A stretch of DNA of 64,000 nt from NCBI GenBank assembly GCA_003116995.1, contig BDSL01000039.1, positions 682,001 through 746,000 on the forward strand, in the 5' to 3' direction. Position 1 is the first letter of the stretch; each line of letters opens with the position of its first letter. Below, in pieces: positions 23,701 through 33,800 of this stretch. Origin of the DNA: Yamagishiella unicocca (Eukaryota; Chlorophyta; Chlorophyceae; Chlamydomonadales; Volvocaceae). Under the pieces are notes generated by a model that made no database searches, was not told where the DNA came from, and saw only the letters and a program-made list of their open reading frames with translations. The position numbers and the translations under genes are program-made.

Positions 23701-24694
23701 TCTTCGTGGCAGCAGCAGGAGCTGCGGCTGGGCGCTGAGCAGCAACCGCTGCAGGGATGGTGGGTGAGCGGGCAGCAGCAGCAACAGCAGCAGCAGCAGC
23801 AGCGGACGACTGCTCACCAGCTGGTGGCGGGGCTGCTCTTCCACCTGCGGTCAAGCTACTACGACGGAAGGCTGTTGGACGAGCTCGCGATGGCGCTGGT
23901 AAGTACGAACGTACGACAGCCACGGCGGCCCCGCGCACGTACGTACGTACGTACGACAACCGCGGCGGCGGCTTATTTGCCAGTGGGCGGGCGCCGCCGC
24001 CGCCGCCGCATCATGATGGATGCGTCGTGTCGTACGGCGGCCGCGGGATTGGTCATCACTTACCCATGGTGCCCCCCTCACCCCGCGATCCTCACCCGTT
24101 CGTGGGCCTTATCCACCCGGCGCGTAGTTCGTTGCCAGCTGCTCACAGCGCCGTCGCCACCACCACACAAAACCCCACCCACCCACCCAATGGGTGGGTG
24201 GGGTTTTATACAACCCACCCAATGGCACCGATGCTCAGTGGCCGTACATCATAATCATCGACATTCAATCTCGCCGGCGCTGGCGGTTGACGAAATCACG
24301 ACGCACCGGCTGCGTGCTCTACCCCCACATGTGTATGTACGGCACCTCCCACCACCACCACCACCACGCCGCCGCGCAGGGCATACGGGTTGAGCCCGCG
24401 GAAGAGACGGCGCCCAGCAACGCCTTCGCAATGGAGCTGCTCAGCGGGGAGCTCATGCGCGCGGCGGGAGAGGCAGCGGCGGCGGCAGCGGCGGCGGCGG
24501 CAGCAGCGGCGGCGGCAGCGGCGGAGACGCGGGCAGCGGGAGCAGCAGTGGGGAGGGGGATGTCTGGCATGGCTGGGATGGCACCAAGGAGGGTATGTTT
24601 TGCTCGCACATGGGAGATGGAGACAGAGGCGGTGGGGGCGCGGGCGGTGGAGGACCAAGAGGAGGAGGAGTGGGAGGAGGAGGACGAGCATTAA
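17716..24694 (+). CDS. Unrecognised large low-complexity protein with an ankyrin-like segment
   Basis: I do not recognise the family. Exon 1 (17716-18118, MAYTAAGGADGAA...) joins in phase to 18476 through a GT..AG intron. Later coding blocks with good splice context are about 18476-18770 (LPRREQFYSRVYDLLSYYVR), 19174-19540 (KGGLGKVTSASGSTLRLGWD), 19948-20270 (QQVWYCSDAVLLIVGEE), 20700-20819 (QWELAVAQNCVYLFLEAVVM), 21077-21206 (VMEALLTRLPQRE, RRSPLHLAVQLHKN), 22786-22910 (LLRYADCDGQCWRPLVAEIM) and 23132-23330. Blocks at about 23600-23900 (QLVAGLLFHLRSSYYDGRLL) and 24380-24694 follow, ending EEEEWEEEDEH and a stop. SPLHLA after GNMEVMEALL resembles an ankyrin repeat. Long Ala, Gly and Gln runs, common in volvocine nuclear regulators, separate the blocks. 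Several exon ends are uncertain, and the gene could extend either way or be two genes. Confidence 0.55.
18271..18298. repeat. ATCT tetranucleotide microsatellite
   Basis: Short (ATCT)n array with one ACCT interruption inside the first intron of the unknown gene. Confidence 0.85.
19763..19840. repeat. 9-bp tandem repeat ATGTTAGTT
   Basis: About eight perfect copies of ATGTTAGTT in an intron of the unknown gene. It is AT-rich against a very GC-rich background. Confidence 0.92.
20290..20382. repeat. 9/18-bp tandem repeat GGTTACGGTAGTTACGGT
   Basis: Alternating GGTTACGGT and AGTTACGGT units, about ten in all. It lies just after the block ending RSERWRGW and is probably intronic. Confidence 0.9.
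24169..24207. repeat. Perfect 16-bp inverted repeat (hairpin)
   Basis: Left arm AAAACCCCACCCACCC (24169-24184) and right arm GGGTGGGTGGGGTTTT (24192-24207) are exact reverse complements around a 7-base loop. It lies in a probable intron of the unknown gene. Confidence 0.85.
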
Positions 24695-26369
24695 CAGGCC
24701 GTTTGGTCGCCGCCGGCGGCATGGGCAGGGCGACCACCTCCGGCGGGGTTGGGGCAAGCGTCCGGGGTTTGGGAGGCCAGGCAGATGGGCGGTGCGCCAG
24801 CGGCGGCCGGCGAGGAGCGGCTAGGGAGGGACGGCAGGGAGGCGGGGGCGGCGGGGCCAGCGGCGGCGGCGGCAGCGGCGGCGGCGGCGGCAGCGGCAGC
24901 GGCGGCGGCGGCGGCAGCGGAGGCGGCGGAGGCGGCGGCAGCGGAGGCGGCGGCGGCGGCGGCAGCGGAGGCGGCCGGTGCACGGAAGGTGCGGCAAGCG
25001 TCGCTGCTAGTGCCGGCGGTGGTGGTGGTGGCGCCCGTGGTGGTGCTGGCGGTGGTGGTGATGGTGCAGTGGAGGGTGCTGCCGACAGGGGGGAAGCGGT
25101 AGTCCAAGGGGGCGACCCGGGGGGGGGGCCGAGATGGGCGGCAGGCGGGCAGCAGCTGCCGGAGCTGCTCGAGCCCGCGGCCGTGGCGGTGGCGGTGGTG
25201 GCGGCGGCGGCGGCAGGGGGGCCGGCTATGGCGATTGACTGCCGGCGGGTTCCCCAAGGTAGAGTGGGGCAGCGGACGGATGGCGAGGAGGTTTGTAGCT
25301 CGAAGCGGTTGACAAACCACTTTGCGTTCATGTATTCGGAGCGAGGGAGGGCTGCGGGCTGACCAGCCGCATTCACTGGTCATGATGAACAGAGCAGCGC
25401 ATGACTGGAGGGTCGGTACCCGAAAGGCAGGTATAGTAGTAACTGTATGTTGCAGTGGGCGGCCGAAACGAAGGTATAGCCATCGGTCAGTCAGATACTG
25501 GGGCATTTACTTGATGCGGAACGCACGCAGCGTGGATGGAGGGATTACGTGACGAGGATGAGATGGAATGTGGGGAGTCGGGAGTTGCAGCCGGCGCCTC
25601 AGCATCGCCGCTCCAGGGCGGGAAGCTGTTCAAATGCTCGACTGTGCTCGAAGAGCCCGCTGAGACACAGGAGTCGTTCGCCCATCGGCCTGCCACCGTA
25701 CGATACGTTGGCATCGACCTGCATATACCAGATGTTGTGCTTGCTGATACATGTGATCCGCATGGGCCCCTATCATGGGGGCTCCGAGCAACCACGCGTG
25801 GCATTGTGTAGGGGCGGCAAGTGTGTGCGCTTCGAGGCGCTCCTGTTCGGCGTTAACAAAGCGAAGGGGGTTCCCTTATCCGTTTCACCGTGATGAGCCT
25901 CCAGCCCCGTCGCCCTCGCTGTCCCTCGCCAAAGGCGATTGCCCCAGGCGCCACCAACAGCTGCATCGCATTAAACTCCCAGAAAGGCCCGCAACTGTCA
26001 GTTGTCATACACCTCAGGCTTAAATGGGCCCTTTCATTGAAGCAGCGTTCTTCCATACCCTGTTTTTTATTCCGTAGTATTTTGCAGTAACATTTGTGGT
26101 AGCGAAGGGACAAGGGAGCCGGATTTATTGACCAAGCGCAGCTTCGCCACCATTTCACCCAGGAATTCATGTCAGATACGTTGTACCTTGCGTTCATGTA
26201 CCTTGCGGATTGCAGGGCTTCGGTATTGTCCGTCGTACGGTTGTTGAAGTGGTTAGAACCCGTCAGGTGACGGCAATTCACAGAGGGTCATCTACATCAA
26301 CCTACATCTGAAAGTGATTCTCTATTGCTTCCAAATATTCCAGCTGTAGACACAATTGCCATTACATCT
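24695..26369. other. GGC/GCA trinucleotide-rich spacer and intergenic region
   Basis: From about 24840 to 25240 the sequence is an imperfect GGC/AGC trinucleotide array that reads as poly-Gly/Ser, poly-Ala or poly-Pro depending on frame and strand. It may be extra coding sequence or 3' untranslated sequence of the upstream gene, but nothing decides this. From 25370 to 26369 the GC content drops and no domain or convincing splice structure is visible. Confidence 0.4.
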
Positions 26370-28584
26370 ATGGCAGCCCAAACATGTGGTGGAGGACATT
26401 CTTCTCTTTTTGACGTGGCTGTCGCGGACCCAAATGGTTCTAGAAGGATATTATCCTCTTATATGCACCATTCAGGTTTTGGAAAGTGCGTTCGCCGAAG
26501 CAAAGGGGTAGTGTGTGCCAGACCGCCTAGCAATGCAGGTGCTGTCAAAACTCTCGTCGCCTCACCAGACGCCACAACTTATCAAATCGATCCTTATCCT
26601 ATAGAGAAGAATGTAATGAGCAAAGTCGATTCGTCATCACTCGCCACACCTTCGTCGCGACCAGAATCGCCGCCGTCTCCAGTTACAGCAGCGCCCGCTA
26701 GCGGCGCCGCACGCGACCCACGTGTCATGGCGGCCATAGCAGGCTCACTGGCGTTGGTCGCCAACATGTCCTTCACCTGGTTGTCGTCGCAGCCAGAACT
26801 GCCGCCGCTGGAGGACGTGACGGGCGCGCTTGAGGCCGCCGCGGCGTTGGCCCTTGGCGGCGTGCCGGCAGGCTTGCTAGCGGCCAAGGCAGCAATGGGA
26901 GATCTCTTCCACGTGGAGATCCACAGGTGCGCTGATCCGTGGGCGCTCTGTTACACACCACCTGGTGGGGATCACGGGATCCGCACTGCCCTTACTTGCC
27001 CTTCCTGCAGCTCTACCGATAAAATCAAAATCGCCCGCCGGCACCCCGCGAGCAGCGCGTGGGCGTCCGGGTTCAAACGTACGCACCGCATAGCCTGTGT
27101 AACGGGCAGCACCACCTGCAAAGACGATGCTCGACTCACGGGATGCGCACCGCATAGCTAACGACCGCACCGCTGCTGTTAACTTTGGAGCGGTGCCGGG
27201 TGGCTAGCTCAGGGCTGGGGCGCTGCGATCGCGGGTTGGCCCACACGGAGAAGGCACCAGCACGTCCTTACCGCATAAACCCTAAATACCGATTGTCCCC
27301 GACCTCTCCTCGGCCTCCGCTAATCCTCCTCCGCCCCCCCTCCGCCATTGGTGTCCGACAACCATGCGCCAACAATCCTGTCCCGTCGCGCAAAACGTTT
27401 TTTTACACACACACCCGCCACGGCCCCACCTACCCTGGGTTGTTCCCAGGGGCCGGTTGTACGTGCTCGCCGGCGTGCCCTCGCGCGGTCCCCCCCTGGA
27501 GCCGGGAGCCGTCGTCGTACGCCCCACGGGCGACGTGCGCGGCAACGGCGCCTACGCCGCCGCCCGCATCCCCGCAGGTACGCACCTCGCGGACTACACC
27601 GGGGACCGCCTGGACCGGCAGGCGTTCCTCGGCCGCTACCCTGACAGCGTGGTGCGTGGGTCGTGGGTCGTGGGTCGTGGGTGGCTGGATCGTGGGTGGT
27701 TGGGACGGAACGTGGGTGGTTGGAACGAAACGTGGGTGGTTGGATCGTGAGTGGTTGGAACGTAGGTGTTTGGAACATGGGTGCTTGTATGTTGTATCGT
27801 ATCGTGGGCGGTTGGAGCGTGGGCGGCTGACTCGTCGCCCTCATGGTTGGTTGAGCGGGTCGTGGGAGGGTGGGTAGGTGGGCAGGGGGGGGCTCGTGCC
27901 TGCGGAATACACGAGGGTAGTGGTGGCAGCTGCTGGCTGGTGGTGGTGTTTTGGGAGGGATGGGACTCAGGGCGGGCCAATGACGGTGTGAGGTTGGTGG
28001 CTACTTTAATGCTGGCGCGCTCGCGGGCTCCTACACGCAGGGTGCGGTGCCGAGTCTCCTCATAGGGGCCTGTCCGATTATCTCATTATCAGCCACAGAA
28101 CTGAAACAACGCCGCTGGGACGTCCCGGGCTGTGCTAGCCACGTCCGTTGGTCACCAGGGTTTGACTCCGCTTGTGGCCAAGACGGGATCACGCATGCAG
28201 CAGCAACCGCCAATACCGGTTTTCGTTTGATTAGGCCATCGGGTTCATCCTTTCGTCCCCCCCCCCCCCCGATTAGATTCGCGGATGTTTTTTACACATC
28301 CCGATTGGACCATCACACCTCTCCCCCCATCTCAGGGCAACTATGCCATGGCCGTCGACGACGAGTGGGTGATCGACGCCGCCCCCATGGCCCCCGACAC
28401 CTCCACCTTCCACCCCGTCCACATGAACCACAGCCGCACACGTGTCAACGTGCGACGGTACTACCGGCGAGCCGAGGGCAGGGTGAGCTTCTTCACTTCG
28501 AAGGACATCGAGCCCGGGGAAGAGCTGTTGTACGACTACGGCAAGCCGTACTGGTACGGCAGGGAGCACCTGGAGCTGCCGTGA
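26370..28584 (+). CDS. Small SET-domain protein (putative lysine methyltransferase)
   Basis: Three exons, 26370-26926, 27450-27651 and 28336-28584, encode 335 residues. All junctions are GT..AG and in phase. The N-terminal 170 residues are Ser/Ala/Pro-rich and include a hydrophobic stretch (VMAAIAGSLALVANMSFTW). They could be a targeting leader or a membrane-associated segment. The SET domain fills the C-terminal half: GNGAYAAARIPAGTHLADYTG (G-x-G and Y-x-G motif), DAAPMAPDTSTFHPVHMNHS (the NHS motif of the SAM/catalytic pocket), VNVR, FFTSKDIEPGEELLYDYG (GEEL..DYG with the catalytic Tyr) and a short tail PYWYGREHLELP. There is no pre-SET or post-SET cysteine cluster, so a non-histone or small independent SET enzyme is more likely than a classical histone methyltransferase. 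The substrate cannot be inferred. Confidence 0.88.
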
Positions 28585-30892
28585 GGCGCGGCAGGAGAGT
28601 GGTGGCGAGCGGGAGGGAGGTGCATAACGCGTGGGGCGTGGGGCTTGGCCGAGTCTTGGTCGCTATGGACTTGCGTGATGACACCGGGACTCGGTGCAAA
28701 AGGATATCGAACGGAGAAATTTAGGGTTTAGGTAGCAGCATGGGTACGTAGGACCAGCTAGGGCTTCCCTCAACATGCGATGTATTTTGGACGCGGAACT
28801 ATTGATCCTCCGAGGCCTCGTAGTTTGGTGCCCTCACGGGGGCAAGGGCCCATCCTCCTCCCGAGTAAAGCTATAATCGTCGAGCAGGTGGCTTCATGGG
28901 TTGCGAATGCAAATGGCGGGTGGCTTCGTCCTGGGGTGTACGACAGCACGGCTGGATTCCCTTCATTCTTGGCCCCGCTTGCCACGCACGGCGGTTTGCG
29001 GGCCGGTGTATGGTTGTGTTAGCGAGATGGTGCAAGGTGCGGTGCCTGCTTTACACGAGCTGCTGGCGGTCGGGTCGGGTCGCACGCGCCTTATGAGGCA
29101 GTTATGGGCGTTCCGGATGACTCGTTGCGTCCCTGGCGCCCACATCTTGCCCGAGCACTGTACCTCTTTCCTCTTAGACGGTCGCCGATCCAATTTTGGG
29201 GGTTCGCCACGTCTTCCCTTCATATTCCCCTGATTCATATTCATAATTGATGGCTCCGTTTTTGCTCTGTTGTCCATGGGCGCATGGCGGTGTTTTCCTC
29301 GCGCCCTGTGCAGTTCTTAGCGATCACGCCCTCATCGGCTTTCCTCTCACGGTACCGGCTTAGCAGGGCTTAGCAGGCTTTAGCCGTGGGTTTGATTGGT
29401 ACGGTAGTAGTAAATGTAGCAGTGGGCCCCAGACCGGAAGGTAGAGCCCCAAGGCCGTAAGGCTGAGACTGGTGGTAATTGCTTGAGTTGCTCGAATGTC
29501 GACGTATGTCGAACATCTGTGCTTTGCGGCCTGCGGCACATCCATGAATCACTTACTTGTGCTTTGAGGACACCCAACCAGCTAACTGCAGATGTAAGAT
29601 ATCCATTTGCGGCCCCCTCAACCGTAAAAACCGTAATTCCCCAACGAGATCGTGCATCCCTATGGTGAAGCGGGTAAAGCTTCTGGAAAAGGGTCCATGA
29701 GAGGTCACTGCTACAAGCTATCACACGGACAGTGGACTGGGAATCGGTTTTCTGTCCTTAAAGCTGCTGGGCAAGCCCTCAAAGCCTGGTCGCTCTCGTA
29801 ACCTGTCCTGACCTGTCTAGCATGCATTACAGTCGGGCATACACGTCGGATGAATACTGATGAATGGTCAAGCTTTGTGGGGGTTGTGGGGGGTCAGGGG
29901 TGAGCTGGTGCTTTGGGGCTCTGGTTCAAGAGGATCCAGCGCATACTTGTCCTCCCAGGCGGCGGCTTGCTTGGTCGTTGTCCTGCTTGGGGTGAGACTT
30001 CAGCTTTTTGAGTCCCTCGCCATAAGAGCCTGGTGGTGCTTGCGTTTGGGGGTCTGGTATGGCAACGCCCACTTGAACAGATCCCCCAGCAGGCGAAATC
30101 CGGTGGTTGGTGACGTATGGTCTTTGCTATGCCTGTGCCCGTCGTTCGGTGACGGTCGGTGCCAGGAGCATAGGCGTGGCCGAGCGTCCTTGACTCCGTC
30201 ACCCTAACATTCGCGGTTAGCCCCTTCGCGGTTAGCCCCAATTTGTAATACTTTCTTGCCACGTTTTGCTAATGCTGACATTGCGCTAATCAGTTGAAGT
30301 TTTGGTGCAATCTTGTCCTGGGTGGCGTACGGAACGACGGTTATTTATATGGCCATGTCTGGCCATGGCACGAGGGCAGGGCAGGAAGCAGCCACCAGCT
30401 GTCTGTTTAACGCGTCCCCGCACAACAGAACATACTTCCTTTTCGGCTTGAAAACGGATGCCAACTCAAAGTTAAGTCTTGCACGGTTTCTCCCCGTATT
30501 TGGAGTGGAGGGCGGAGGGCGTGCGTGAAGCCTACGGGTTCGGAACCCCACAAGCTTGGCTCTGGCTGTATAATATCAACCATCCAGAGACGTTTCCTTA
30601 CCTGACTACGTGGGCTCGGCGCTAGTCATGGGGTGTCCACACGCGACAGCTGAAGCACCCGAGGGCGCAGACACGCATGCAATACGTAACCCTCGTCCTA
30701 GCCCATGACATCCATAAGCATGCTTTAAATGGATGTAAGAGCCATACATCAAGCGATACCAAGCAATGTCGGTGTTACGGTGGTTTCAAAGCTTGTACGA
30801 CGCGCCTGTTTATTTAATGGGTAACTTACTTTGGTTATTATCATTTTTCTGTTAAGTTTGTGTCCATTATCATTTTACTTCGATATTTAACA
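28585..30892. other. Intergenic region between SET gene and CRTISO
   Basis: No gene is supported. TGTAA occurs at 29593-29597, at about 30243 and at about 30733, and any of these could end the SET transcript. The last 350 bp before the CRTISO start are AT-richer than the surroundings and probably hold its promoter. Confidence 0.4.
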
Positions 30893-33800
30893 ATGCAGCT
30901 TAAAGGCACACCTCTGCAGGCAGTGAGCCGTGCACCTGCTTTCTGCCGAGCGTGAGTTTGGAAAGGGAATTGCATATACCTGACAAGATCAGAAGCTTAC
31001 TGGGTCATTAAAATACGCGTGCAGGCCACCGCGGTTGCTCCCATCCACCTGGTCGACAGCACGCCGCTCGGTCGTTGCAATCCAGGCGGTGAGAAACGCT
31101 TCACCTGGCTCAATTACAGCACTACTTTCCAACACACTTGACTAACCTGCTTACAGGTGGATGATTCTTCAAGAGGTCCTCAGCAGCCGCATCGTCGCAG
31201 CGTCAAGGCTGCGGCGACCAAGACGCCATACCCGCCGCTCAGCCGCGAGATCCAGACGGAGGCCCCGACCGACGTCGAATACGATGCAGTGATCGTGGGC
31301 GGCGGCATGGGCGGCCTGGCCACGGCCGCCCGCATGGTGGCTAAGGGCGCGAAGGTCGTCGTTCTGGAGAAGTGAGCACACATGTCCTGCCTTGGCATGG
31401 CGCCGTTGGTGGATTTGGGTCTCAGCTTTGGAAATTGGGGGTTTGGGAGGGCCACCGCGTTGACCATGGATGGAGCGGGTTCCAGGCTGACGTGGCCGTT
31501 GACCGTCGGCGAGAATCTTCGGGTTGATCTGCTGTGGATCTGAAGTCCCACGTCCGCTAGGAATGAGCCTGGGGGTGTAGAACCCGGCCCTGAGCTGGCG
31601 GAAGCGGCCAAGTGCAGGCGGCAGGAAAGGCAACCTGGGAAAGGGCCTAACAGCATGAAAACCAAGAAAGGGCCAGCGCTAGCTGGTACAAGCTCTCGCA
31701 GTAGTGGGGGTGCGCGGAGGGCTGGGCCGTGATCCACGTTCGCTGTGGGGGAGGGGCGGGTTGGGGTTGTGCACCGGGTTTGGGCGCAAGCGGGTTTGTG
31801 GCGACGGCGGTGGGCACCATCGCCACCATCACAACGCCCATTGCGCACCCAGGTCGGCCGCAGCCTCCCCCCCTTCCTCCTCGGCCTTGACCCCCTCCGC
31901 CCCGACCCACCCCCCGACCCGTCGTCCCGACATAGCGCGAAACATTGACACGTTGACTTCCGCCTCCCCCAACCCCTCCCCGCCTTGACTCCCCCCCGCA
32001 CCCCATCCCGGTGTCCCAACGTGCACTGCTGAAAGCCAGGCCTTCACCTTCGCTGTCACCACCCTGAAACACCCCTCCCCTTTCCCCCGGTCTTGATGTC
32101 ACCCCCTCCCCCAGGTACCTGGTGCCGGGCGGCAGCGCGGCGCACTTCAAGCGAGAGGGCTACACCTTCGACGTGGGCTCCTCCATGATGTTCGGAATGG
32201 GTAAGAGAGGCAGAGAGAGAGAGACCAAGCAGGAGAGGACCCTGGCATGGCGCCCTCAGGGCCCGGCGTACAACCCGACCGACCAGATCCGCTGGGGCAA
32301 ACGCGCATCCACGAAGAATGCAAAAGCACGAGGCAATGAAGGAAAATGCCCATTCCCCTCCCTCCTCACAAACATCCTCATTCCCGAAGACAGGACCGAG
32401 CCGTGTGTGTTCGTGGGCGCGCGTGGCGATGCGTCGTACACCGTGTCGTACCAATCGTAGCGACGGGGCGAGGCTCTTAGGGAAAACCGCGCAGGACAAA
32501 CCGGAACACATTGACTCCCAACATGATGAGAGGAGAGCTCGTGTCCGTCGGCCTAGGCTTCGGCGGGATGAGGGTGGAAGGGGCGGCAGGACGGCGGCTG
32601 GGAGGGGTTCGAGGAAGACCCGTGGATGCCCGAAGGGGGGGGGAGGGGGTTGCACCCGGGGACTGGAGGAGGCCCTGTGGTTGCTTGGAAGGATACTGCT
32701 GAGGGTGTAGGCAAGGAAATCATCCGGGGGACCGGGCGGGCTTAGGGGCCGGGGGCCGGGCAGGCAGGGGGGCGCCGTTGCTTGGGGGCTGGGGTTTAGG
32801 TTCTGTGTCGGGGCTGGCTGCAGTTCTCGGCAGCTGTTTCCCGTCCCGCTGGTGTTGTCCGTGACAGGGGGTTGGGGACCAGCCGCGTGAATTGAGGCAG
32901 GCGGGTGGGCAGGCAGCCGCGGATGCGTTGAGTGGGGCGGGTGGGCAGGCGGGCGGGGCGGGGCGCCTGCTAGCTGTCAGCGAGGGCGGGGACGATGAGG
33001 GGGGATTTGATATGAGAATCCGCGGAGGAGGGGGGAGCTTGTTGACGGATGCGCGGTCCCCAGGGACCGGGACGTCTCTTGCGGCCTCCTGGGGGGAGAT
33101 CGGGAGGGGCCGGGAGGGGAACACAAGCGGGACACTGCTGCGTGTACGACCCCACCCGCCTTACCCCTCGTACATGGGCTTTCCTCACAACCCCTCGGTG
33201 CTCGGTCTAGTTTGCGACCGACTTACCCGTGGCCAAGTTCGCTGGGCTTCAGTTGGGCATTTTGTCCTGCTGATCGCAGAACTGAAGAAACAAAGCAGGA
33301 ACGGGGCGGGAAGTGGCCTCTTCGGCCAGGGCGTCATGATGGGAAAGCGTTCATGTAGCGTGGGACTTCGGGGTAAACCCAAACCAGTTTGGCTGTCCTG
33401 CTCCCTCACTTCATACCCTTGCCTTGTTTGAGGTCAACGCTTGTTGCCATCCACGGCGTTTGGCTGCGCCGAGGGGGGCGGTAGGAGTGGACACGCACGC
33501 ACGCGTGTAGCAGGGCACGCAGGAAGAGAGGCGAGGGGAAAATTTAGCGCTCACAGGGGTGGGGGCGACGGATAGCCCGCACGCAGAGGTGGGACCGGCA
33601 GGCGCTAGGGATTCGCTAGCAAGGAACTCCGTGCACCGACCAAGGGGCTGGGTGGGTGGGTGGTGAGGGGCAAGAGCGGTGTCGTGAATCGCAGTCGCTA
33701 CGGCGAGAAGTCCCAGGTGGGGTCGCAGGTCACCCTGTCACCCACACCCGCAACCCACTGCTTCCTGGTCGGTTCCATTCGGTCGTTGTTCGGCCCCCCA

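Noticed and set aside
24450..25376. Long frames of poly-Gly/Ser, poly-Ala or poly-Pro on both strands
   Set aside because: They come from GGC/AGC trinucleotide repeats. Only the plus-strand block ending EEEEWEEEDEH has a mixed, coding-like context.
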